From contig JBILVB010000159.1 of NCBI GenBank assembly GCA_044370695.1, positions 1-8,552 of the forward strand: a stretch of 8,552 nt of DNA. The letters run 5' to 3'. The position numbers and the translations under genes were made by a program. This DNA comes from JBEIFW01 sp044370695 (lineage in GTDB: Bacteria > Actinomycetota > Acidimicrobiia > Acidimicrobiales > Ilumatobacteraceae). Of this stretch, positions 1 through 6,920 are shown piece after piece. Below the pieces are notes generated by a model. The model worked only from the letters and a program-made list of their open reading frames with translations. It made no database searches and had not been told where the DNA came from. Every line of letters starts with the position of its first letter. Position 1 is the stretch's first letter.

Positions 1-1
1 C

Positions 2-1108
2 CGGACGCTCGGCGTGGACCTGGGACGGGTCGTCGGGACCGGGCCCGGCGGACGCATCGTGTCCGAGGACGTCGAGGCGCTTGCCGCAGCGGCGGCCGTC
101 GACGGTTCCGACGCCCCGGCGCCCGCCGTGCCGGCCGAGTCCGCGGCACCGGCCGAATCCGCGGTGCCGGCCGAGTCCGCGGTACCGCCCGGCTCGGCGG
201 TACCGGCGAGCCCCGCCGCCGCGCAGCTCGCCGAGCTGCTCGGGGTCGACCTCGCCGCCGTGACGGCCACCGGCAGCGACGGCCGTATCAGCCGCCAGGA
301 CGTCGCCGACCACGCCCGGGCCCGGCTCACCGCTCCGACCGTTGCGACGCCCGCCCCGGGGGCGTCGCCGTCGGCCGCCGCACCGGCCCCGGCGGCCCCG
401 GCGCCCGCACCGAACCCCGCCGCCCCGGCGGTCCCGGCGCGGCAGGTCATCCGGCTCCGCGGCATGCGCGGCACGATCGCCCGCCGAATGCACGCCTCCC
501 TGCAGCAGATGGCCCAGCTGACCTTGACGATGGATGCCGAGATGGACGCCCTGTGGGCGCATCGCGAGGCCCGGGGCGGCGACGGCGTCGCCCCCGGTTT
601 CACGGCCTACGTGATCGCGGCGTGCGCCCAGGCGCTCCGGGCGCACCCGATCGTCAACTCGACCGTCACCGATGCCGGCATCGAGCTGATCCCCGACATC
701 CACGTCGGTATGGCGACGGCCGTGCCCGGCGGGCTCGTGGTGCCCGTCGTGCACCACGCAGACCGCCTCCGGCTCGACGCGATCGGCGCCGAGACGGTGC
801 GGCTCGCCACGGCGGCTCGCTCGGGAACGCTCAGCGTCGACGACGTCGAGGGCGGTACCTTCGCCGTCACCTCGCTCGGGATGTACGGCGTGGACGGCTT
901 CACCCCGGTGATCAACCCGCCGAACGCAGCGATCCTCGGTGTCGGCCGCGTGCGCGACGACGTCGCCTGGACCGGTGACGGCGTGCGCCGTGTGCGCCGG
1001 CTCACCCTGAGCCTGACGTGGGACCACCGGGTGCTCGACGGGGCACCCGCCGCCGAGTTCTGCCGGTCGGTCAAGGCGCTGCTGGAGAACCCGGACGCGC
1101 TGGGCTGA
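2..1108 (+). CDS. 2-oxoacid dehydrogenase complex E2 acyltransferase (dihydrolipoamide acyltransferase), 5'-truncated by window
   Basis: E2 core of a pyruvate, branched-chain or 2-oxoglutarate dehydrogenase complex, which moves an acyl group from lipoyl-lysine to CoA in the cytoplasm. The frame is open to the left edge and the first residues (LGVDL..V.GTGPGGRI) already lie inside an E3-binding domain, so the GTG at 14 is an internal Val and not the start. Any lipoyl domain is upstream of the window. Domains in order: partial E3-binding domain (to about nt 85), Pro/Ala linker with hexapeptide repeats (128-217), a second E3-binding domain (about 209-322, LGVDLAAV.ATGSDGRIS), a second Ala/Pro linker (about 325-440), then the catalytic domain (about 440-1105). 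The catalytic signature DHRVLDG is intact, with its His codon at 1025-1027, and the upstream NPPNAAILGVGR motif is typical of the family. The substrate class cannot be told from this part. The stop TGA at 1106-1108 lies inside the convergent aroE gene. Confidence 0.95.
   Translation, partial: RTLGVDLGRVVGTGPGGRIVSEDVEALAAAAAVDGSDAPAPAVPAESAAPAESAVPAESAVPPGSAVPASPAAAQLAELLGVDLAAVTATGSDGRISRQDVADHARARLTAPTVATPAPGASPSAAAPAPAAPAPAPNPAAPAVPARQVIRLRGMRGTIARRMHASLQQMAQLTLTMDAEMDALWAHREARGGDGVAPGFTAYVIAACAQALRAHPIVNSTVTDAGIELIPDIHVGMATAVPGGLVVPVVHHADRLRLDAIGAETVRLATAARSGTLSVDDVEGGTFAVTSLGMYGVDGFTPVINPPNAAILGVGRVRDDVAWTGDGVRRVRRLTLSLTWDHRVLDGAPAAEFCRSVKALLENPDALG
128..217 (+). repeat. 18-bp degenerate tandem repeat (5 copies) in the E2 interdomain linker
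   Basis: Five consecutive in-frame 18-bp units (128-145, 146-163, 164-181, 182-199, 200-217) encode hexapeptides VPAESA, APAESA, VPAESA, VPPGSA and VPASPA. Units 1 and 3 are identical, unit 2 differs at three positions, and units 4 and 5 are more diverged. The repeat forms a flexible Pro/Ala linker between the two E3-binding domains. Such linkers let the swinging domains of E2 move between active sites. Repeat number could vary between strains by slippage without breaking the frame. Confidence 0.85.
1071..1108. other. Convergent 3'-end overlap of the E2 gene and aroE
   Basis: The plus-strand E2 stop (TGA, 1106-1108) and the minus-strand aroE stop (TGA on the minus strand, 1071-1073) enclose 38 bp that code on both strands. 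No inverted repeat followed by a T-run is seen here, so no intrinsic terminator can be assigned to either transcript. The final dozen or so aroE residues, a low-complexity Pro/Ala/Ser tail, are encoded opposite the E2 C-terminus. Confidence 0.9.
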
Positions 1109-1943
1109 CCGCACCGGCCCGACGCGCCAACTCGGCCAGCGCCGCCGCGCGCATCACCGCCACCGGCGGGACCACGCCGGTCCACCGCTCGAACGCCCGG
1201 GCGGCCTGGTGCACCAGCATGCCCAGCCCGTCGACGCAGGTGGCGCCGCGCGCCCGTGCGGCGGCGAGCCAGGCCGTCTCGAGGGGGTGGTAGACGAGAT
1301 CGGCCACCACCTGACCGGGCCGGAACCGATCGGGCGGACTCGGCAGTGCCCGATCGTCGCCCATGCCGACCGAGGTCGCGTTCACCACCAGATCGGCGAC
1401 CGCGACGTCGTACGGCGTGCCGACCCGGCCCACCGGCCCGGCCAGGGCGGCCGCTGCCGCGGCGCGCGCCGCCGTCCGATTGACCACCACGACCTCGGCC
1501 GCGCCGGCCAGACCGAGCGCCGCCACGACCGCACGGGCCGCACCTCCTGCGCCGAGCACGACGCACCGGCGCCCTGCGGGGTCGTGTCCGGCTTCGCGCA
1601 CGCTGTCGACGAAGCCGTCGCCGTCGGTGTTCTCCCCGGCGAGCCGGCCGTCGGGAAGCCGCACCACGCAGTTGCAGGCGCCCAATGCGACGACCGCCGG
1701 CGACGGTTCGTCGACGGCTCGGGCCACGTCGTCCTTGTGCGGCATCGTGACCGACAGTCCCTCGATCCCCAGCACGGTCATGGCCGCGAGCGCATCGGCC
1801 GCACGGCCGGGGGCGACCTCGAACGCGAGGTACACCCAGTCGAGGCCGAGCGCCTCGAACGCCGCGTTGTGCAGCACCGGGGACAGCGAGTGCCGCACCG
1901 GTGCGCCGATCACGGCGGCGAGTCGCGTCGTCGCCGTCGTCAC
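1071..1943 (-). CDS. aroE: Shikimate dehydrogenase (NADP+)
   Basis: Reversible NADPH-dependent reduction of 3-dehydroshikimate to shikimate, step four of the chorismate pathway to aromatic amino acids. The product is 290 aa. Shikimate-site motifs: SLSP at 19-22 with N26, SVTMPHK ending in the catalytic Lys70, ENTDGDGF with the catalytic Asp107, and Gln246 in GMLVHQA. NADP-site motifs: glycine-rich VLGAGGAAR (129-137) and NRT (155-157), the latter typical of NADP preference; NATSVGM (188-194) is also conserved. Start: GTG at 1941-1943, overlapping the mltG stop as GTGA and placing VIGAPV at residue 11, as usual for the family. No Shine-Dalgarno sequence is visible, so translation is probably coupled to mltG. 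It is slightly long for AroE because of a Pro/Ala/Ser tail read into the convergent E2 gene. It is the last gene of the minus-strand operon. Confidence 0.95.
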   Translation of the reverse strand: MTTATTRLAAVIGAPVRHSLSPVLHNAAFEALGLDWVYLAFEVAPGRAADALAAMTVLGIEGLSVTMPHKDDVARAVDEPSPAVVALGACNCVVRLPDGRLAGENTDGDGFVDSVREAGHDPAGRRCVVLGAGGAARAVVAALGLAGAAEVVVVNRTAARAAAAAALAGPVGRVGTPYDVAVADLVVNATSVGMGDDRALPSPPDRFRPGQVVADLVYHPLETAWLAAARARGATCVDGLGMLVHQAARAFERWTGVVPPVAVMRAAALAELARRAGAVSPARPGSPAAP

Positions 1944-3112
1944 GGCACGAGTCCGGCGGCCCGAGCGATCGCCACGTTCGCCAGGTGCTCGTCGAGGGTC
2001 TGCGCAAAGGCGTGTCGTCCCGACGGGTCGACGAGCACGTAGTAGAGCAACGCACAGCGCACCTTGGGATCCGGGCACTCCCCCTGGGGCAGGACCGGCG
2101 CGGGATTGAGCGCTGCCCGGATCGACGCCGCCGACGGACTCGCGATCGGACTCGGCGGCAGCCCGACGACCTTGTAGAGGTTGTAGGGGCTCTCGAGCGC
2201 CTTGAGCTGGGCGAAAGGCACCTTCGGGTCCTGGCGGTAGTAGAGCGCGGCATCGATCTCGAGCGGCATGCCGGCGGCGAGCCGGTTGTAGATCACCCGC
2301 GCGATCTTCGGGCGCTCGTCGTCGAGCTTGGCTTCTCGCTCGATGAGCGAGGCGATCACCAACGCCTGGTACGGCGACACCCCGACCTTGCGCGGCGCGT
2401 CCGGGAGCCCCTCGCGCGTGCCGACGAGCTCCATCTGCTTCACGAGGCGCTGCAGCACCTTCTTCTCGTCCTCGTTGCCGGCGATCTGGTACGTGTCGGG
2501 GAACACGAGCCCCTCGAGCGACGGTTGCCCCTCGGGCGAGAACGGGGAGCGCACGGAGCCGTCGGCGGCGAGCGCGAGGAACGTGTTCGCCGAGAGGCGT
2601 GGGATCTTCTCGGCCAAGCGCTTGGCGAACTGCACGAGGTCGAACCCCTCGGGGAAGGTGACCCGGTCGTAGGTGAGCGCGGGCGGCGTCTTGAGCACCC
2701 GGAGCAGGTTGCCCATCGAATCCATCGGCCGCAGCGCATAGGAGCCGGGCACCGGATCGAACTCGCCTTTCCAATCGGCGTACCAGCGGAACACCCGCTG
2801 GTCCGTGATGAATCCCTCCGCCTCGAGCCGGCGCGCGATGGACTCCGAATCGTCACCGGGGCCGACGAGGAACGTGCGTCGTTCGTTCGACCCGCCTCCG
2901 GGATGGACCTGGCGCACGAACCAGTACCCGACCCAGCCACCGACGAGGAGACCCACGACGAGGACCACGGCCACCAGGCTCACCACGACCTTGGCCCAGT
3001 TGCGTTGGCCCCGCCGACGCTCGCCCTCGAAGTCGTACAGCTGCGGCGGGTCGTCCCACGGGTCGGTGGTCCACCCGTCGCTGGGCGACCGGGATGGTTC
3101 GAGCTGGGTCAC
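1940..3112 (-). CDS. mltG: Endolytic murein transglycosylase MltG (YceG-like)
   Basis: Inner-membrane lytic transglycosylase that cuts nascent glycan strands and is thought to set their length during peptidoglycan synthesis. With the GTG at 3110-3112 the product is 390 aa: a Pro/Asp/Arg-rich cytoplasmic N-terminus (1-41), one transmembrane helix (about 42-66), then an extracytoplasmic region with a LysM-like segment (about 78-140) and the YceG catalytic domain. Family motifs are LEGLVFPDTY (199-208), ASLIEREA with the presumed catalytic Glu258, VIYNRLAAGMPLEID, SPYNLY and GLPPSPIASP. I chose the GTG at 3112 because it forms a GTGA overlap with the ruvX stop, like other junctions of this operon. 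An in-frame GTG at 3146-3148 would add 12 residues and overlap ruvX further. No strong Shine-Dalgarno sequence precedes either start. The 3' end overlaps aroE by 4 bp. Confidence 0.93.
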   Translation of the reverse strand: MTQLEPSRSPSDGWTTDPWDDPPQLYDFEGERRRGQRNWAKVVVSLVAVVLVVGLLVGGWVGYWFVRQVHPGGGSNERRTFLVGPGDDSESIARRLEAEGFITDQRVFRWYADWKGEFDPVPGSYALRPMDSMGNLLRVLKTPPALTYDRVTFPEGFDLVQFAKRLAEKIPRLSANTFLALAADGSVRSPFSPEGQPSLEGLVFPDTYQIAGNEDEKKVLQRLVKQMELVGTREGLPDAPRKVGVSPYQALVIASLIEREAKLDDERPKIARVIYNRLAAGMPLEIDAALYYRQDPKVPFAQLKALESPYNLYKVVGLPPSPIASPSAASIRAALNPAPVLPQGECPDPKVRCALLYYVLVDPSGRHAFAQTLDEHLANVAIARAAGLVP

Positions 3113-3540
3113 GGCCGTCCCGGCCCGGCTCGCCGGCCGTCGAGCCACGCCTGCAGGAGCACCGCCGCGGCGACCTTGTCCACCACCCGACGGCGATCCT
3201 CGGCCCGCATCCCGCGTTCGAGCAGCACCCGATCGGCGCTCACCGTGGTGAGGCGTTCGTCCTGGGTCTCCACCGGCACGCCGACGACGCTAGCGAGCTG
3301 TTCCGCCTCGGCGATGGCATCCCGAGCCGCGCGGCCTGCGGACCCGTCGAGCGACAGCGGCAACCCGACGACGACGACCTCGGCCTCCTCCTCGGCCACG
3401 AGCGCGGCGATCCGCCGGTGGTCGTCGGACCGCCGGCCCGAGCGCGCCAACACGACGAGCGGGCTGGCGATCGTTCCCGATCGGTCCGAGACGGCGACGC
3501 CGATCCGCTTGGACCCGAGATCGAGGCCGAGGGCCCGCAC
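3109..3540 (-). CDS. ruvX: RuvX/YqgF family RNase H-like protein (putative pre-16S rRNA / Holliday junction nuclease)
   Basis: Small cytoplasmic protein with an RNase H-like fold. Family members are linked to 16S rRNA 5'-end maturation, and a Holliday-junction resolvase activity has also been reported, so the cellular role is not settled. The 143-aa length is normal. Conserved elements: GLDLGSKRIGVA with Asp7, VVVGLPLSLDG (56-66), DERLTT (94-99) and DKVAAAVLLQAWLD (121-134) with Asp121. Together they supply the acidic residues of the metal site. The start is GTG at 3538-3540, only 3 nt after the alaS stop, with no clear Shine-Dalgarno sequence, which suggests coupling to alaS translation. Its TGA overlaps the mltG GTG by 4 bp. 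The alaS-ruvX-mltG order is frequent in Gram-positive bacteria. Confidence 0.95.
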   Translation of the reverse strand: MRALGLDLGSKRIGVAVSDRSGTIASPLVVLARSGRRSDDHRRIAALVAEEEAEVVVVGLPLSLDGSAGRAARDAIAEAEQLASVVGVPVETQDERLTTVSADRVLLERGMRAEDRRRVVDKVAAAVLLQAWLDGRRAGPGRP

Positions 3541-3543
3541 GGC

Positions 3544-6147
3544 TCAGGGCAAGCCGGCGGCCGAGCGCGCTGCGGCCAGGGCGGCGTCGATACCGGCCGG
3601 GTTCTTGCCCCCGGCCGTGGCGACGTCGCCCTTGCCACCACCGCCGCCACCCACCGCCCGGGCGGCGTCCTTGAGCAACGACGCGGCCTCGAGCCCGGAC
3701 TCGGGCCGGACGGCGGCGACGAGCGCCACCCCGCCCGTGTCGGTGGCACCGATCAACACCGCTGCGGTCACGCCCGCCTGCGCCCGCACGGCCAACGCCA
3801 GGTCGCGCAGGTCGGTGGAGGCTCGGCCGTCGACCCGGGCCACGACCCGGCCGTCGACGGCAGCACCGGCGAGACCTGCGGCTTCACCGGCGGCGAGCTT
3901 GGCCCGCAACGCCTTCACCTCGTCGCGCGCCGCGCGCAACTCGTCGAGCTTGCGCTCGATGCCCTCGACGACGGCGTCCGCCGTGACGTTGAGCAGCTTC
4001 GCGGCTTCGGCCAGGCTGCGCTCGTCGCGCTGCAGCAGAGCGACCGTGCCGTCCCCGGTGACGGCTTCGATGCGCCGCAGGTTGGACCCGATCGATCCTT
4101 CGCTGACGATCTTGATCGCTCCGATGTCGCCGAGCGCCCGAACGTGCGTCCCGCCGCACAGTTCCAGGCTCCGGCGGCCCGCTTCGAGCACCCGCACCAC
4201 GTCGCCGTACTTGTCCCCGAAGAACGCGATCGCGCCCATCGCTTCGGCCTCGGCCTTCGTCGTCTCGTAGGCGCGCACCGACGAATTCGCCAGCACCTCG
4301 GTGTTGACGAGCGCCTCGATCCGGTCGACCTCGTCGGGGCGCAGCGCGGCGTAGTGGCTGAAGTCGAACCGCAGCCGGTCGGCCTCGACCAGCGAGCCGG
4401 CCTGCTTCACGTGCTCGCCGAGCACCTCGCGAAGCGCCCAGTGCAGCAGGTGGGTGCCGGTGTGATTGCGCCGGATCGCGTCGCGACGCGCTGCGTCGAT
4501 CGCCGCCGTGGCTTCCTGCCCGGCGGTCACCGACCCGGCGGTGACCCGCCCGAGGTGACGGCGCAGCCCGGGCAGGGCGAAGGTGGTGTCGGCGACGCTG
4601 ACCGTGCCCGACACCGTCGTGATCGTGCCGGTGTCACCCACCTGGCCGCCCGACTCGGCGTAGAAGGGCGTGCGGTCGCAGAACACCTCGACGGTGCCGT
4701 CGGGGTTGTCGAGCACGGCGAGGATGCGCGCCCCCGCAGCGACGCTGTCGTGGTACCCGGTGAACGCCGTCGGGCCGAACTGCTCGACGAGCTCGCGGTA
4801 CGCGTCGACCCGGTCGACGTCGACGTCGGCGGACTTGCGAGCGTCCTTGGCCCGCTTGCGCTGCGCCGCCATCTCCGACTCGAACCCGGCCACGTCGACG
4901 GCCACGCCGCGCTCACCGGTGATCTCGGCCGTGAGCTCGAGCGGGAACCCGAAGGTGTCGTGCAGCTTGAACGCAGTCGAGCCGGCGAGCGTCCCGGGCC
5001 CGGCGGCGAGTTCGTCCTCGAGCACCGAGAGCCCGTTTCGCAACGTGTGGCGGAACCGCTCCTCTTCCCGGGTGAGCACACCGAGGATGAAGTCGCGGTT
5101 CTTCGCGAGGTCCGGATAGGCGGGCGCCATCACCTCGACGGCGGCCTCGACGAGGCTCGGCATCACGAGCTTCTCGGTGCCGAGCAGGAACGCGTAGCGG
5201 ATCGCCCGGCGCAGGATGCGCCGCAGCACGTAGCCCCGACCTTCGTTGGAGGGGAACACGCCGTCGTTGACGAGCATGGTCGAGGAGCGGGCGTGCTCGG
5301 CGAGCACCCGGAGGCTGAAGCTGGCGCGGTCGTCGTACTCGCCGGCGACGTACCGGCGACCCGTGACCGACTGCGCAGCGTCGATGATCGGCGCCATCAC
5401 GTCGGTCTCCCACACGGAGTCCTTGCCCTGCACCAAGGTGAGGATGCGCTCGAGGCCGGCGCCGGTGTCGATCGACGGCTTGGGCAGCGGGGTGCGGGTG
5501 CCGTCCGGGGCCTGGTTGAACTGCATGAAGACCAGGTTCCAGAACTCCATGAACCGGTCGCCGTGCGGATCGTGGAGCGGGCCACCCTCGGGACCGAAGG
5601 CCGGGCCCCGGTCGATGTGGATCTCCGAGCACGGACCGCAGGGGCCGGTGTCGCCCATCTGCCAGAAGTTGTCCTTGTCGCCCAGGCGCTGGATGCGCTC
5701 GAGCGGAACCCCGACCTGCTCGTGCCAGATGGCCTCGGCCTCGTCGTCGGAGGTGTGCACGGTGATCCAGAGCCGGTCGCCGTCGAAGCCGAACCGCTCG
5801 GTGACCAACTCCCAGGACCACGGGATCGCCTCGGCCTTGAAGTAGTCGCCGAAGCTGAAGTTGCCGAGCATCTCGAAGAACACCAGGTGCCGCTTCGTGC
5901 GGCCGACGTCGTCGAGGTCGTTGTGCTTCCCGCCGGCACGTGCGCACTTCTGCACGCTGACGGCCCGCTTGTACGGCGGCACCTCGTCGCCGGTGAAGTA
6001 CGGCTTGAAGGGCACCATCCCGGCCACCGTGAACAGCACCGTGGGGTCGTGCGGGATCAGGCTGGCGGAGGGCACCACGCTGTGGGTGCGCTCCGCGAAG
6101 AACCCGGTGAAGGCCTGGCGCAGTTCGTTGGCGGTTCGGGGGGCCAT
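3544..6147 (-). CDS. alaS: Alanyl-tRNA synthetase
   Basis: Class II synthetase that charges tRNA-Ala and edits mis-acylated Ser- or Gly-tRNA-Ala; cytoplasmic and essential. The 867 aa match the full-length bacterial enzyme (about 875 aa). The N-terminal aminoacylation domain carries VPSASLIPHDPTVLF (25-39), AGMVPFKPYF (42-51), motif 2 FEMLGNFSFGDYFK (91-104) and motif 3 in DTGAGLERI. SNEGRGYVLRRILRRAIR lies in the tRNA-recognition region. The editing domain has the zinc ligands HTGTH (H562, H566) and CGGTH (C664, H668). A coiled-coil segment (about 720-750) leads into C-Ala, with the glycine-rich run GGGGGGKGD near the end. The ATG at 6145-6147 is 12 nt downstream of the preceding gene and has no convincing Shine-Dalgarno sequence. 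That gap is too short for a T-box leader. No truncation or missing key residue was found. Confidence 0.99.
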   Translation of the reverse strand: MAPRTANELRQAFTGFFAERTHSVVPSASLIPHDPTVLFTVAGMVPFKPYFTGDEVPPYKRAVSVQKCARAGGKHNDLDDVGRTKRHLVFFEMLGNFSFGDYFKAEAIPWSWELVTERFGFDGDRLWITVHTSDDEAEAIWHEQVGVPLERIQRLGDKDNFWQMGDTGPCGPCSEIHIDRGPAFGPEGGPLHDPHGDRFMEFWNLVFMQFNQAPDGTRTPLPKPSIDTGAGLERILTLVQGKDSVWETDVMAPIIDAAQSVTGRRYVAGEYDDRASFSLRVLAEHARSSTMLVNDGVFPSNEGRGYVLRRILRRAIRYAFLLGTEKLVMPSLVEAAVEVMAPAYPDLAKNRDFILGVLTREEERFRHTLRNGLSVLEDELAAGPGTLAGSTAFKLHDTFGFPLELTAEITGERGVAVDVAGFESEMAAQRKRAKDARKSADVDVDRVDAYRELVEQFGPTAFTGYHDSVAAGARILAVLDNPDGTVEVFCDRTPFYAESGGQVGDTGTITTVSGTVSVADTTFALPGLRRHLGRVTAGSVTAGQEATAAIDAARRDAIRRNHTGTHLLHWALREVLGEHVKQAGSLVEADRLRFDFSHYAALRPDEVDRIEALVNTEVLANSSVRAYETTKAEAEAMGAIAFFGDKYGDVVRVLEAGRRSLELCGGTHVRALGDIGAIKIVSEGSIGSNLRRIEAVTGDGTVALLQRDERSLAEAAKLLNVTADAVVEGIERKLDELRAARDEVKALRAKLAAGEAAGLAGAAVDGRVVARVDGRASTDLRDLALAVRAQAGVTAAVLIGATDTGGVALVAAVRPESGLEAASLLKDAARAVGGGGGGKGDVATAGGKNPAGIDAALAAARSAAGLP

Positions 6148-6159
6148 GGAGGCCCGAGA

Positions 6160-6555
6160 CTACCGGCGGCCCCTGCGACGCACCCGACGGACCCGGGCGT
6201 CGGGGACGGCGGCCGGGAGATCGGCGCTGCGGCGGGACCGCCAGTCGTCGAGTTGCTCCACGACGCGGACCTCGACGATCTGGCGTCCCGGGGACGCCGT
6301 GACGACGGGGTGGCCCTCGGCGGCGGCCCGGAGTTCGGCTTCCTTGGCCCGCATGCCGTCGCGACCCTCCCGCACCGCCTCGACCACGTCGCGTCCCCGG
6401 TCGCGAATCCCGTCCCGGGCGCGCACGACCGTGCGCTTGGCCACGTTGGTCGGGGCGATGCGATCGGCCGCCTGCACCACCTTGCGACGTCCGTACAGGC
6501 CACCGGCCGCGCCGGCGAGCGTGCCGGCGACGAACCATCCGAGCCGTTTGATCAC
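6160..6555 (-). CDS. Small membrane-anchored protein, DUF6167-like, unknown function
   Basis: The 131-aa product starts with a basic MIKR, followed by a short glycine-rich hydrophobic segment (about 6-21, with GTLAG and GAAGG) that is probably a membrane anchor. A basic helical region follows (about 22-80), containing DVVEAVREGRDGMRAKEAELR. The pattern resembles the small proteins annotated DUF6167 that sit between a DUF948 gene and alaS in Streptomyces. That assignment rests on memory of pattern and position. The C-terminal part (about 81-131) ends in an arginine cluster, RVRRVRRRGRR, which could bind acidic lipid or nucleic acid. The start is GTG at 6553-6555, overlapping the DUF948 stop (GTGA), with a strong GGAGG Shine-Dalgarno sequence 5 nt upstream. 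The stop is TAG, 12 nt before alaS. Function is unknown. Confidence 0.85.
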   Translation of the reverse strand: MIKRLGWFVAGTLAGAAGGLYGRRKVVQAADRIAPTNVAKRTVVRARDGIRDRGRDVVEAVREGRDGMRAKEAELRAAAEGHPVVTASPGRQIVEVRVVEQLDDWRSRRSADLPAAVPDARVRRVRRRGRR

Positions 6556-6920
6556 GACGACCTCCGTTCCTTGCCCCGCAGGCGGCGCGCCGCGCGCGAG
6601 GTGCCGCTGGCCAGGGCGACGGTCTTGATGACCGGTGCCGACAGCGCGAGCCGAGCCACCCGCGACGCCCCCTCGACCGACGCCGAGATCGCCTCGGCCG
6701 AACCGAGCACCCGGTCGAAGCGCTCGAGGTCGCCACGGGCGTCCTCCACGCTGGCCTGCAGGTCGGCGATCAGGGGCCGCGTCTCGGCCCGGAGCTGCTC
6801 GACCGCGCCGCGCAGGTCGCGCAGGGTGTCGAGCACCCGCAGCAGCACGACGGCGAGCCCGGCGAACCCGACGACGAGCACGACCGTCGACACGATCAGC
6901 GCGAACTCCGACGCACTCAC
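6552..6920 (-). CDS. DUF948 family single-pass membrane protein, unknown function
   Basis: The 122-aa product has an N-terminal transmembrane helix (about 7-28, Val/Leu-rich) and then a long heptad-like helical region (about 30-88, with LRDLRGAVEQLRAETRPLIADL), likely a coiled coil. A second weakly hydrophobic stretch (about 91-105) and a basic tail (RAARRLRGKERR) end the protein. This layout fits the DUF948 family, which is widespread in Gram-positive bacteria and has no established biochemical role. The start is GTG at 6918-6920, overlapping the rarA TGA as GTGA, with a GGGAG Shine-Dalgarno sequence 8 nt upstream. The next gene, also a small membrane-anchored protein, overlaps it by 4 bp, so the two are probably made together and may interact; that is inference. 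Confidence 0.88.
   Translation of the reverse strand: MSASEFALIVSTVVLVVGFAGLAVVLLRVLDTLRDLRGAVEQLRAETRPLIADLQASVEDARGDLERFDRVLGSAEAISASVEGASRVARLALSAPVIKTVALASGTSRAARRLRGKERRSS
6561..6565 (-). promoter_or_regulatory. Shine-Dalgarno GGAGG for the DUF6167-like gene
   Basis: On the minus strand GGAGG is followed by 5 nt (TCGTC) and then GTGATC. It supports the GTG at 6555 as the start and is the strongest ribosome-binding site seen in the operon. Confidence 0.8.

Noticed and set aside
14..16. GTG as the start codon of the E2 gene
   Set aside because: The frame is open further upstream and this codon falls inside the E3-binding domain motif LGVDL, so it is an internal valine.
1071..1130. Bidirectional intrinsic terminator between the E2 gene and aroE
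   Set aside because: No stable inverted repeat with a flanking T-run was found; short GC-rich complementarities are expected by chance at this base composition.
1071..2774. A single long minus-strand reading frame containing aroE, suggesting a 567-aa fusion
   Set aside because: Only the last 290 residues are AroE-like. The upstream part is the mltG gene read out of frame, and the GTG at 1943 with its GTGA overlap is a natural start.
1901..4270. A 789-codon open frame on the plus strand, opposite mltG, ruvX and part of alaS
   Set aside because: It is a shadow frame of conserved minus-strand genes, low in complexity and without a motif.
4913..6736. A 607-codon minus-strand open frame overlapping the alaS 5' half in another frame
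   Set aside because: It is Arg/Gly/Pro-rich and motif-free, and lies in the same DNA as the AlaS catalytic domain, which has every expected motif in its own frame.
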